From Ziziphus jujuba (lineage: Eukaryota > Streptophyta > Magnoliopsida > Rosales > Rhamnaceae): a stretch of 64,000 nt of DNA. The notes beneath the pieces are model-generated. The model worked only from the letters and a program-made list of their open reading frames with translations. It had not been told where the DNA came from and did not search any database. The stretch is taken from NCBI RefSeq assembly GCF_031755915.1, contig NC_083382.1:11977001-12041000 (forward strand), given 5' to 3'. Of this stretch, positions 1 through 11,700 are shown in pieces (the first letter of the stretch is position 1; every line of letters begins with the position of its first letter). The translations under genes were made by a program, and so were the position numbers.

Positions 1-199
1 CTAGATTGCTTCCAACTGTCAAGTTTCCGTACTTGGGGTTAATTGTTGAAAAGAAAGCCCATAGATTAACGTGCCATTTTATTTCTAATATTTCATGAAT
101 ATTGGGGAATAAAAAATGGTTATTAAAAACATTTTAGGGGCAAATAAAAATATTTAAAGACACTTACAAACGAAAGAATGGAAATACAAAAAAAAAAAT

Positions 200-2490
200 G
201 AAATTAGAACGAGCGACGAATAAAGAAGAAAATACGTCGCCTATAAAAATTAAAAAGCATATAAATTTTAAGTGTTTTGAAATGTTAAATAAAAAATAAA
301 TATACTTGAAAGAAAATCAGATTGACTAAAAAATATAAAAAAAAAACTCATTCATGTTGTTTAAATATTTTCACTGGTGATTTGATGCTGAGAGAAAATT
401 AGATTGATTAAAAAAATAAAAAAACAAAACTCATTCATGTTGTTTAAATATTTTCACTGGTTATTTGATGATGAAAGAAAATCAAATTGATTAAACAAGA
501 AGATAAAAAAAAATTAAACTTTTCGTTATAGGCGACGCATAAGAGTAATTATGCGTCGCCTATTACAATAATCTAAAAAAAAAAAAAAAACTTTCTTTAT
601 CTTGTTTAAATATTTTCACTGGTTATTTGATGCTCAAAGAAAATCAAATTGATTAAACAGGAAGATAAAAAAATTAAATTAAATTTTGATTAGAGGCGAC
701 GCATAAGAGTGATTATGAGTCGCCTATTACTATAATATAAAAAAAAAAAATTTCTTTATCTTGTTTAAATATTTCACTGGTTATTTGATGCTGGAAGAAA
801 ATCAAATTGTTAAACAGGAAGATTTAAAAAAAATAAAAACTTTGGATTATAGGCGACGTATAAGACTGATTATGCGTCGCCTATTACAATAATTTAAAAA
901 AAAGAAAACTTTCTTTATGTTGTTTAAATATTTTCACTGGTTATTTGATGCTCAAAGAAAATTAAATTGTTAAAAAGGAAGATTTAAAAAAAAAAAACTT
1001 TGGATTATAGGCGACGCATAGCGATGATTACGCGTCGCCTATTACTATAATTTAAAAAAAAAAAAAAACTTTCTTTATCTTGTTTAAATATTTTCACTGG
1101 TTATTTGATTCTAGAAGGAGATCAAATTGTTAAACAGGAAGATTGAAAAAAAAATTAAACTTTTCATTATAGGCGCACATAAGAGTATTTATGCGTCGCC
1201 TATTACAATAATTTAAAAAAAAACTTTGTTTATCTTATTTAAATATTTTCACTGGTTATTTAATGCTGGAAGAAAATCAAATTGTTAAACAGGAAGATTG
1301 AAAAAAAAAATTAAACTTTTCATTATAGGCGACACATAAGAGTATTTATGGGTCGCCTATTACAATAATTTTAAAAAAAAAACTTTCTTTATCTTGTTTA
1401 AATATTTTCACTGGTTAATTTATGCTGAAAGAAAATCAAATTGTTAAACAGGAAGATTGAAAAAAAAAAAAACTTTGGATTATAGGCGCGCATAAGGATG
1501 ATTATGCGTCGCCTATTACTATAATTTAAAAAAAAAAAAAAACTTTCTTTATCTTGTTTAAATATTTTCACTGGTTATTTGATGCTGCAAGAAAATCAAA
1601 CTGTTAAAGAGGAAGATTTAAAAAAAAAAAAAGCTTTGGATTATAGGCGACGCATAAAGCTGATTATGCGTCGCCTATTACTATAATTTAAAAAAAAAAA
1701 ACTTTCTTTATCTTGTTTAAATATTTTCACTGGTTATTTGATGCTGGAAGAAAATCAAATTGTTAAACAGGAAGATTTTAAAAAAAAAAAGCTTTGGATT
1801 ATAAGCGACGCATAAGGCTGATTATGCGTCGCCTATTACTATAATTTAAAAAAAAAAAAACTTTCTTTATCTTGTTTAAATATTTTCACTCGTTATTTGA
1901 TACTCAAAGAAAATCAAATTGATTAAACAGGAAGATAAAAAAAAATTAAAATTTTGATTACAGGCGACGCATAAGAGTGATTATGAGTCGCCTATTACTA
2001 TAATATAAAAAAAACATTTCTTTATCTTGTTTAAATATTTTCACTGGTTATTTTATGCTGAAAGAAAATCAAATTGATTAAACAGAAAGATAAAAAAAAA
2101 AAAAAACTTTGGATTATAGGCGACGCATAAGAGTGATTATGCGTCGCCTATTACTATAATTTAAAAAAAAAAAAACTATCTTTATCTTTTTTAAATATTT
2201 TCACTGGTTATTTGATGCTCAAAGAAAATCAAATTGATTAAATAGTAAGATTTATTAAAAAAAAAGAAAGGATTATAGGCGACTCATAAGAGTGTTTATG
2301 TGTCGCCTATTACTTATAATCTATTAAAAGAAAAAAAAACAAAAATAACTTTCTTTATCTTATTTAAATATTTTCACTGGTTATTTGATGCTGAAATAAT
2401 ATTAGATTGATTAAACAGAAAGATCACAAACCCAAGAAAACAAATTATTTGCTAATAAGCGACTCATAAATATTTTAATGCATCGCTTTT
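200..2490. repeat. Left subterminal tandem array with palindromic core
   Basis: About 13 units of roughly 150-165 bp are repeated head to tail. Each unit contains an inverted repeat of the form AGGCGACGCATAA-spacer-TTATGCGTCGCCT, followed by an A-rich run, a CTTTCTTTATCTTG block, TTTTCACTGGTTATTTGATG and GAAAATCAAATTG. Palindrome centres fall near 540, 705, 860, 1020, 1180, 1340, 1495, 1655, 1815, 1975, 2130, 2290 and 2475, and a degenerate one lies near 225. In CACTA elements such subterminal motifs bind the accessory TnpA-type protein. That role is inferred from the family. Confidence 0.88.
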
Positions 2491-3478
2491 TATTAGAAAT
2501 GTCCTTCCCAAATGTAATCTATTAGTTTATTTGGGTTCATATAAACTATCACTGATAGCCAAAAACATGAAAGTGCAACTCGTTGAACATACTTACTTCA
2601 AACAATTGGACTATGGGTCCTTGCTTTAGAGCAATTTACAATTGTTATATCCTATCTCAAATTATGTCGTGAGATGTGTTTTTGTGTTTGTGTATACTCA
2701 TATATGTGAATAATTGAAAAGAGAATTGATAGAACTGTTTTATATTTTTAGATTAATTGACTTGGTGTTCATTGGAATGCTATGTGAAAATATTTTTGAA
2801 TGTAATTTTAAAAAAAGTAACAAAAATTAAAAAAATAAATTTTAATTACTATTGGATAAGGCGACCCTTTTATATGTAAATGCGTCACCTGTTTATATCA
2901 ATGAGTCGCTAGATCATCTACTTTTTTAAATGAAAAATTACAATTTTAGAATTATTGCCAAAAGTTTAAGAAGGAAATAAATAGTACTTGGAGAAACTTA
3001 TTTGTTTTAAAAGAATTAAAAAAAGAGCGTCTATGAAACTGTTTATCCTTTAGCGACACAGTTTATCTGAACACGTCGCCTGTTTATCCAATTTCTTAAA
3101 ATTTTTGGTGCATTTTCAAAATTTACACGGGATTTTGAATACCATTTCTTTTCACAAAATATGTGTTAGTACACTTCATAATAGGTGTTAGAATTGGAAG
3201 CAATCTAAAAGAGACTTAAAAAGTGGGATATTTCATGTTTAATTTTCCATTTGCTTGCATTGCTATCTGGAAGTTGGATTTCTTTCTTCGTGGATTCTTC
3301 TTTCTTCGTCGCCCTCGTGGTTAGCTTGGATTCTTCTTTCTTCATCTCCATGGTTTTGGTGAGTTTCGTTTTGCTTTATGATTGGCGGTGACATGTGGTG
3401 GATTGGGTTATTTTTTATTTATTTATTCATTATACCCGAAGGTTAGGTTCGCTGGGTTTTCTTAATCTTGTTTTTGTG
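2491..3478. other. CACTA internal leader, no gene
   Basis: AT-rich transposon DNA between the array and the transposase. Two degenerate copies of the GCGAC motif pair occur near 2860-2890 and 3052-3080. No open frame or RNA gene is recognisable. The C/T-rich stretch at about 3260-3360 may be the promoter and 5' UTR of the transposase. Confidence 0.5.
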
Positions 3479-3665
3479 GATAATTTGTTTGCGATGGGTT
3501 TCTTAATTTTGCTTTTGTCGATAATTTGTTTGCGATGGGTTTTCTTAATCTTGCTTTTGTCGATAATTTGTTTGCGATGGGTTTTCTTAATCTTGCTTCG
3601 ATGGGTTTCTTAAGCTTTTGTCGATAGTTTGTTTGCGATGGGTTTTCTTAATCTTGCTTTTGTCT
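3479..3665. repeat. Minisatellite of about 43 bp in transposase leader
   Basis: Four to five copies of a unit containing TTTGCGATGGGTTTTCTTAA and CTTTTGTCGATA lie directly before the transposase start; one copy is shortened. The short frame running through it is a repetitive by-product, not a gene. Confidence 0.8.
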
Positions 3666-3712
3666 CAAATTTTTTTTATGATATTGTTTGATATTGTTCT
3701 ATTTAGATTGGT

Positions 3713-6465
3713 ATGGAAATGGATAAATCGTGGATAACGAAGGATAGAACCTCAAGCGATTTTGCTAAGGGGGTGAGTGAATTTTTGAAATTTAGCATGG
3801 AGAATGCCAATGATTGTAATGCCATACGGTGTCCTTGCATGCAATGCGGGAATATGAAAATCCATACTATTAGGGATATTAAAGGCCATATATATTGGAA
3901 TGGGTTTGATGTCAACTATCGGCGATGGATTTGGCATGGTGAGTCATGTGCTGATGGTATTAGACCATCTTCTCATTTTGGGAATATTAATGTAGAATAT
4001 AATGAAAATGATAGTAGTAGCAAGGAAGACGTGGCTTTCAATAGCTTAGACATGACCCGTGCTGCATTAGAAACTTTTGATAATGATCCTAATGAATTTG
4101 CTACTTTATTGGAGGATGCGGAGAAACCTTTGTACCTAGGTTGTACCAAATTTACCAAGTTGTCGGCTTTGGTTAAATTGTACAACTTAAAGGTAAGATA
4201 TGGATATTCTGATAAGAGCTTTGATGTACTGTTGCAATTGTTATCCGAGATGTTGCCAAATGACAATGTGTTGCCAACCTCCATGTACAATGTTAAGAAG
4301 ACTTTAAGTGCTTTGGGAATGGAGTACATCAAGATTCATGCATGTCCTAAAAGTTGTATTCTGTTTAGGAAGGAATATGTGGACCTTAATGAATGTCCTA
4401 AATGTGGATCTGCTAGATGGAAAATTGATAAGAATGGAGTTGCTAGCAATATTCCAAATAAAGTTTTATGGTACTTTCCTATTATTCCGCGTTTTAAACG
4501 AATGTTTCGTAGTGTTGAAACAGCTAAGAATTTGACATGGCATGCCAATGGGAGAAAGGTTAAGACAGGAGAAATGCAACACCCTGCGGATTCTCCATCT
4601 TGGAAGTTGGTTGATCGTTTATGGCCAAACTTTGCATCCGAAGATAGGAATTTGAGACTTGGGATCGCGGCCGATGGAGTTAATCCACAGAATATGTTGA
4701 GTAGTAGGTATAGTTGTTGGCCTATGATGATGGTTGTGTATAATCTTCCTCTTTGGTTGTGTATGAAGCGGAAATTTATGATGTTAAGTCTTCTAATTTC
4801 TGGACCGAAGCAACCAGGAAATCAAATTGATGTATACATGGAGCCGTTAGTTGAAGACCTACAGCGGTTGTGGAATGAGGGTGTTACGGTCTTCGATGCT
4901 TACCGTCAGGAGAAATTCACGTTGAAGGCAGTGTTGCTATGGACAATAAATGATTTCCCAGCTTATGGTAACTTGTCCGGTCATGCGGTGAAGGGATATT
5001 ATGCTTGTCCAATTTGCAGTGAAAATACTTTTGCTACAAGGCTAAAGCATGGAAAAAAAAATGAGTTTTATAGGGCATAGAAGATTTCTTCCTCCAAATC
5101 ATCAATATAGAAGGCAAAAGAAGGCTTTCAATGGATTTCAAGAATTTGGAGTGCCTCCAAAACCGTTGACTGGAGAAGAAATCTTAGATAAGCTTAATGC
5201 AATGAGATTTGATAACTCACACAAGAGGAAAAGGACTGTTGATTCTGAAGAATGTTGGAAGAGGAAGTCCATTTTTTTTGAATTGGAATATTGGAAATTT
5301 CTCCATGTGCGACATAATTTAGATGTATATTGAGAAAAATGTTTGTGAGAGCATATATGGTACATTGCTCAATATTCCTGGTAAGACGAAGGACGGAGTT
5401 AATGCTCGGTTAGATTTACAAGAAATGGGTTTGCGGAAAGACTTGGCCCCTAAGCCTCAAGGTAATCGAACTTTCCTACCACCGGCCTGCTATACATTAT
5501 CAAAGCATGAGAAGAAATTGTTTTGTAAGTGTTTAGCGGACTTAAAGGTTCCAGATGGTTATTCTTCAAACTTTAGGAATCTTGTTTCAATGGAGGACTT
5601 AAAGATGGTAGGATTGAAATCTCATGATTGTCATACATTGATGCAACAACTCTTGCCTCTTGCAATTCGTGCAATCCTTCCTAAACATGTGAGACATGCA
5701 ATTGCAAGACTTTGTTTTTTCTTTAATGCAATTTGCAAGAAGTCTATCATTGTTACTGAATTGGAAAATATTCAAAATGATCTTGTCAACACTTTGTGCC
5801 TTTTAGAGAAATTCTTTCCACCATCATTTTTTGATGTAATGGTTCATCTAACTGTACATTTGGTTCGAGAGGTAAGATTGTGTGGACCAATACATTTTAG
5901 GTGGATGTACCCGTTTGAGAGGTACATGAAAGTATTGAAAAGTTATGTTCGAAACAAAAATCGACCAGAAGGTTGTATTGCCGAGGGTTACATATGTGAA
6001 GAAGTGATTGAGTTTTGTAGTGAATTTCAAAGAGGATTAGATGTAGTTGGAAACCCAATTGGTAGATATCAAAAGTTAAATGATAAGGATGATGTTGGTG
6101 CCCCCATTAAAGGTGGAAAAAATCAATCAATTGATCAACAACTTTGGGAGCAAGTTCATAGATATATACTTTCGAATACACCAGAAGTGGAACCGTATGT
6201 CAGTTGCGTATATACATATTAATGTATAAATTAGTTGATATTTTTAATATATATATATATCAACATGTATAATTTAGTTGATATTTTGAATATATTAATA
6301 GGCATCGATAAGTTGATATGTTGGATATTTTTATTAATTACAACAACTTTTATTTGTTTTAGTATTCATTTTGAAGTCTTGAAGTCAAGCAAAAACAAAT
6401 CGAGGAAAAAAAGCAAAATGGTTTCAAGACAAACACAAACGTACATTTACGTACTGGTTACGTGA
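3713..6465 (+). pseudogene. CACTA TNP2-like transposase, frameshifted
   Basis: Domains in order: an N-terminal transposase-associated domain (from MDKSWI, about residues 3-75, with the CPCMQCGN cysteine motif), a CPKCG zinc-ribbon-like motif near residue 225, then Transposase_21 (LGIAADGVNP, DVYMEPLVEDL, DFPAYGNLSGH and the CPIC motif). A DUF4218 domain follows in the segment from 5323 (HVRHAIARLCFFFNAICKKS and FRWMYPFERY). The frame changes at about 5055-5065, in a run of A, and again at about 5320-5330, where the expected LDVMHIEKN-like motif is damaged. A GT-AG intron probably spans about 6198-6362, and the short exon after it also seems to shift frame before a donor at 6466. The start was chosen because ATG 3713 opens the family's usual N-terminus. 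Transposases of this family cut and join the element's CACTA ends in the nucleus; this copy cannot make a full protein. Confidence 0.9.
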
Positions 6466-6544
6466 TAAGGTATGGGAAAGTTAAATATTCAATATATAAT
6501 ATCATTGTTTTAGCTTTAATTTTTCATATTTTTCTATTGACTAG

Positions 6545-7204
6545 ATTGCACAAGAGCGAAGTCAACCTAATCACACAGTGTCTGAAACATTACAATGGTT
6601 AGCCCATGGTCCGCAATGGGTGGTAACGAAACATGAAGGATATGTCATTAGAAAGGTTAGATTCAACACTATAAATATGGATAATAAGAGGGTCACCCAG
6701 AATAGTGGTGTCAAAGTTATTGCCAAAAGTGAGCATTTTGCTAGTGCTAAGGATAATAACCCAATTTTAGCCGAGATGGCATACTATGGGATCATAAGAG
6801 AGATTTGGGACGTTGATTACACTATGTTTCGAATTCTAGTGTTCAAGTGTGATTGGGTTGACAGCAGTGGTGTGAAAGTTTATGAGATGGGGTTTACATG
6901 TGTTAACTTTAGTAAAATTGGATATAAATCTGACCCATTTATCATGGCTTCACAAGTTCAACAAATATTTTATGTTGAAGATCAACTTGACTCGAGATGG
7001 TCTGTTGTTTTAACTCCACCGCGACATTGTACTTTTGTTGAAGAAGAATTAGTTGAAGAAGATGTTCTTGGCGATACTACAATGGCTCACAATCCATTTG
7101 CCATACAATTGCCAAGTGTTGATGAAAATGATCATGAGGATGAATGTGAGAGTGGCTATGTTCGTAATGACTGTGAGGGGATATGGATAAACAATATCTT
7201 CTAA
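6545..7204 (+). pseudogene. C-terminal DUF4216 exon of the CACTA transposase
   Basis: A splice acceptor (TTGACTAG) precedes an open frame that runs from 6545 to a TAA at 7202-7204. It carries the typical LAHGPQ, YYGIIREIWDVDY and WSVVLTPPR signatures of DUF4216, the C-terminal domain of plant TNP2 transposases. The exon itself is uninterrupted, but it belongs to a gene already broken upstream. The acidic tail after the domain (EEELVEEDVLG, DENDHEDECE) is common in the family. Confidence 0.85.
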
Positions 7205-7689
7205 ATAAATTGGTACGTATATTTATTAACTTATATTTTAAGTAATATTTATTTATTCATTATGTGTTTTTTTCTTATGTGTTTTCCACTTTAATTAGAA
7301 GAAATGTGCCACGCCAAACCTTAAGAAGGTAAATATTCATTAAATTTTCATTTGCCAAATTACAAATTAATTTATTAATGATTAAGTTTTTATTAATTTA
7401 TTTTGCGTCAGTGCTAACAAATTTTTTTATTTTTCCATATGCAGTATGAGGGCGTAATATCGTCAACACGAGTACATCAACTTCCATCTCAATAAGTATG
7501 CATATGTAAAAATATGTCAATGAGATGATATTTAATTATATTGATTATTGTTTTGTTATGAACAAGTATTTATTTTAAATTTTTATATTCTAATTATTTT
7601 GGACGAAGCTAGTTGGGTTTTTTGGTATTATAATTAATTTTATATTTTAATAAATTTTTAAAAATTAAAAAAAATAAATCTAAAAAAAT
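7205..7689. other. CACTA 3' non-coding spacer
   Basis: AT-rich sequence after the transposase. Possible small terminal exons are too weak to support. No other gene seen. Confidence 0.4.
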
Positions 7690-8500
7690 ATAAAAGAAAT
7701 GGCGGTTTATGAAGATAACTAAAAGTCGCCTAAAATATATAACGACATATAATAAGATCAATTTGGCGACTCATAAATTTCACGACTCTACACAAAATGT
7801 CGCTTAAAGAATTCTTCAAATTTTAGCGACATAAATATATTGCTGCATATGTCGCTAAATGGGTAAATGAGTCGCTAAAAATTCATAAATATGCGACTCT
7901 TATAATTTGTCGCTAAAACATGAATGGTCGCTAATTTGGAGACACTAAAAAATAGTCGCTAAAAATATATGGGTCGTTAAAAAAGCGATCCACACAATTT
8001 ATCGCTAAAATATAATGCATGGCTAAATAGGTGACGAAAAAAGTGTCGCTAAAAACTCATGAGCCGCTAATTTGGAGACACTAAAAAATAGTTGCTAAAA
8101 ATATATGGTCGTTAAAAGAGAGACTCACATAATTCGTCGCAAAAAACTAATGAGTCGCTAAATAGGCGACAAAAAAATGTGTCGCTAAACATGACTGAGT
8201 CGCTATTCAGGAAGAATTTTTAGCGACATAAGTATTTGGCGATGTATTATGTAAGTGTCGCTAAAAATTTATAGCGACTTTATTATAAAGCGTCGCTATT
8301 TTATGAGTCGCTATAAGTACATTACTGTATGAGTCGCTAAAAATTAAATGTGCGTCGCGAAAAAATTTTAATAGGCGACTGTTATGATACATCACCTGTT
8401 ATCTTATATATTTCGCAACAGGATATTTGGCGACTCCGTCGAATGCATCGCTGTTTATTTAGTGCGACGTAGTACTTGCGTCGTGTATCAGCTCGATTCT
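7690..8500. repeat. Right subterminal motif array of CACTA element
   Basis: More than 20 copies of GTCGCTAAA or its complement occur in both orientations, with variants such as GCGACTCATAA. A larger unit containing CTAATTTGGAGACACTAAAA is duplicated with a period near 138 bp (about 7930 and 8067). The shared GCGAC core links this array to the left array, but here the motifs are dispersed and not arranged as palindromes. Confidence 0.85.
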
Positions 8501-8510
8501 AGTAGTGTTG
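8501..8510. other. CACTA right terminus and 3-bp target site
   Basis: AGTAGTG ends the element at 8507 and TTG (8508-8510) is the likely 3-bp target duplication typical of CACTA elements. The related empty site near 21,924 reads CTCCTTGATGCATT, with TTG at the matching place. The left copy of TTG is outside the window. Confidence 0.7.
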
Positions 8511-8926
8511 ATGCATTAAACTCTGAGAGGACCAACAAGTTATTAGTTCTGTTTCCATCTTTTTCTAACTGGTAATCTGAATCTGCATTACTAATTAAGT
8601 ATGAATACCCCATTTCAGAAAAGGATATGGAGAGACGAATGATCTAACTTAGTGCTTAATAGAACATGTTTTTCCCTTTCAATTATTTTATATTAGCAAA
8701 TGAAACACACGCCTCTTTTTCTTTTTCTTTTCTTTTCATTTTCTTTTTCTTTTTTTAGTATTTCAAGTCTAACATGATCTGCTAGCTAGCCCAATAGCGC
8801 TTTTTTTTTTTTTTTTTGTTTCTCCATAGCCTTCCTTTCTTTCACAATTTCATTGTTGTCTATAAAAATGGCCTTCCATTTCATTTCTTCTATCTATCAA
8901 TTAAAACATTAATTCCCTAAAGCAGC
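8508..8926 (+). promoter_or_regulatory. RLP copy 1 upstream region with TATA box
   Basis: This stretch is shared by all RLP copies of the cluster. It contains a TATAAAA box at 8861-8867, about 60 bp before the ATG, in the conserved context CATTGTTGTCTATAAAAATG. The CACTA element sits directly upstream and so has replaced the distal promoter. Confidence 0.7.
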
Positions 8927-11283
8927 ATGGACTTCCTATCCATATTCCTATTCTCACAGCTTCATCTTTTTCTCATCACCATCACTTGCTTTGCTTCTTC
9001 TATGCAACCACTTTCCCACAATGATGACAGCATTGCGTTGCTGGAATTCAAAAACAGCTTTTTTATAGACAAGTTTGCTTCTAGAAACCCTTTTGCTTAT
9101 CCTAAGGTTTTGTCCTAGAGACTAGAAGAGAGTAGAGATTGCTGCTCATGGGATGGTGTAGAGTGTGATAATGATAGTGGTCGTGTCATTGCTCTTGACC
9201 TTAGCAGCAGTTTTCTTTATGGATCTACCAACTCAACCAGCGGCCTCTTCAACCTTTCTTAACTTCAAAGGCTTAACCTAGCTGATAATGATTTCAACTT
9301 CTCTCAAATCCGTTCTGCAATTGGTCATCTTCCAAGATTAGCATATCTCAACCTCTCTCATTCATTTTTTCTGGTCAAGTTCCATCTGAGATCTCACAAC
9401 TCTCTAATCTGTCTTTCCTTGATCTGTCTTACAATGATTTGGAATTGTCCTAGTTTAAGTAGCGTAGTTAGAAATTTAAGTAACCTGAAACAACTTCATC
9501 TTGGTTGTGTTGACATATCCTCCATAGCGCCTAGCTTTTTGGCAAATTTCTCATCATTAACATCCTTACTTCCAAGAGATTGCAAGTTACATGGTCAGTT
9601 CCCAAATAAAATTTTTCAACTTCCAAACTTACAATTTCTGGATATAAGGAACAACTTTCAGCTTATTGGTTATCTACCTGAGTTTCATTCTAATAGTTCT
9701 CTTAAGGTATTGCTGCTTCGGAACACAAGTTTCTTAGGTAAAATACCCTCTTCTACAGAAAAGCTTCATTTCTTGCATAAGTTGGACTTTGGAGCATGTA
9801 GATTTTCACGGTTGGTTCCATCTTCACTTGGTAAACTAACTAGGCTTACTTGTTTGGACCTTTCAAGGAACAATTTTGAGAGTCAAATTCCTTTTTTTCC
9901 TCAAAACCTCACCTAACTCGCTCAATTATGCTTTGGTAAAAACCAATTCACTGGTGAAATTTCTTCATGGCTTGGAAACTTTAACCTTTTAACTCACTTA
10001 AGCCTTGGAACAAACAAATTGCATGGTCTTGTCCCATCTTTCCCTGGTAGACTAACTAGCCTCACTCATTAGGACCTTTCAATGAGCAACTTTACAGGTC
10101 AAATCCCCTATTTTCTTTGGAACCTCACCAAGCTAACTAAGTTAAATCTTGCTAGCAATTAATTTTCTGGTCACATTCCTTCTTTCCTTAGAAACCTTAC
10201 CCAATTAGCTTCCCTAGCATTCGAAAATAATACATTTCATGGTTTTGTTCCTTACTCATTTACAAAACTCACAAATCTTATATATCTTTCTCTTTGTGAC
10301 AATGAATTGAGTGGCACACTGAACTTTGACATGTTTCTTGGCTTGAAAATCTAGACTTTACTTATCGCATAACATGTTATCCATACTTGTTCGAACTAGC
10401 AAAAAGAATGCAACTGTTCCAAGGTTCTGAAGTTTAGGCTTGAGTTCATGCAATTTAACCAAATTCCCTAATTTTTTAAGGTATCAATGACAGGACCCAC
10501 CTTGGGAACCCTTTTAGGATCTTCCGGGTGGTTCCGCCTAGTGAAGTTCTACCGGACAATCCTTGGAGAATATCCAATGGAACTTTACCTTAAAATGTGG
10601 ACAACGGACACCAGCAATATCAATAATACCTCAATATATAAATATAAAATAATCCACAATAGCACAAGTCTACAATCGGCCTATAGTACCACAGGCTATA
10701 ACTACACACAGAAGTAATATGGTCTCTACTGAGTCCAAAACATAGATCAGAGCATTCTAAGAGTGTTAACAAAGTTTAGAAGTACAAATAAGTAATGAAT
10801 AAGTCCAGAGAGATAAAGGTAAGATAAGAAAAGATAAATACTGCTACTGTAGCTAAAGAACGAGGTTGCAACTGAGCGTAAGGTAGACTGCCACTAATTG
10901 CCTGGACCTGGAGGAACGAATTTAAAACAAATAAAACATGAGATAAAGAAATCTCAGTGAGTGGCATAGTATAATAGGAAAATAATAATTTATTTCCGTA
11001 AAAAAAATATTTCTCTCAAAACTTCTTATTCGTTCGAAAAGTTTTCCGTTTAAAAATAATTTCACAAAACCAGAACTTATATTCCAATTTAATATCATAA
11101 AACCGATGTTCAAGAGTATAAAGTGAACGATCATTGTAATATTATAAAATATCTTAATTAAGATATAAATATTGAGCATAAAATATTATAAATGCAATTC
11201 CACAAAATATTTATAAACGTGTAGCAATAATCACAACATTTGAAAACCAACAATATACTTAAACATATACCATGTACCATTTG

Positions 11284-11700
11284 ATGTACCAATCTGTAAA
11301 CCGTGGGATACACCCACCTCATGATCCTTAATATCTGAAAGGTATCGTAGAAATAGTAAACCGTTGGGACGTATCCCACCTCATGGTCTGTAGCAATAAA
11401 TATCCTGTGGGCTGAACCCAACCTCACGATACTGTGGCAATAATAACCTGTGGGATAAACCCAACCTCACATTCCGTGGCAATAATATCTTTTAGGCTGA
11501 AGCCAACCTTATGGTACCGTGGCAATAATAACTTATGGGATAAACCTAACCTCATGGTCCATGGCAATAATATCTTTGGGCTGAACCCAACCTCATGGTA
11601 CCGTGGCAGTAATAACCTGTGGGATAAACCCAACCTCACGGTTCATGGCAATAATATCCTGTAGGCTGAACCCAACCTCATGGTACCCTGGCAAAACCCG
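11284..11700. repeat. Alternating ~44-bp tandem repeat in the LTR
   Basis: Two alternating variants of a unit of about 44 bp are repeated: one contains GTGGGATAAACCCAACCTCA and the other GGCTGAACCCAACCTCA, each joined by CGTGGCAATAAT. The array recurs at about 63,480-63,790 in the second LTR. It creates mirrored open frames on both strands that are not genes. Confidence 0.88.

Larger units (their letters stand above)
1..8507 (+). mobile_element. CACTA (En/Spm) DNA transposon, left end outside window
   Basis: The right terminus reads CTAGTAGTG, the reverse complement of a CACTACTAG-type CACTA end, and stops at 8507. Inside lie a broken TNP2-family transposase (3713-7204) and two arrays of short GCGAC-containing subterminal repeats (about 200-2490 and 7690-8500), the usual CACTA architecture. 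No CACTA start is visible at or after base 1, so the left terminus lies upstream of the window and the element is longer than 8.5 kb. The sequence directly right of 8507 (TTGATGCATT) matches uninterrupted DNA at about 21,924, which confirms the boundary. The transposase frameshifts suggest the element no longer moves by itself. Confidence 0.9.

Noticed and set aside
200..2490. Regular palindromic repeats that could suggest a CRISPR array
   Set aside because: Repeat units are nearly identical over their full 150-165 bp with no unique spacers, and they lie within a plant CACTA transposon.
3395..3613. Short hydrophobic repetitive protein
   Set aside because: Translation of the 43-bp minisatellite before the CACTA transposase.
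9419..9916. A separate small LRR gene
   Set aside because: It is one open stretch of the frameshifted RLP copy 1, not an independent gene; it has no signal peptide or promoter.
11424..11664. Open frames on both strands (MRLGLSHRLL-type and its mirror)
   Set aside because: They are produced by the ~44-bp tandem repeat, which is open in several frames; no protein family and no start context.
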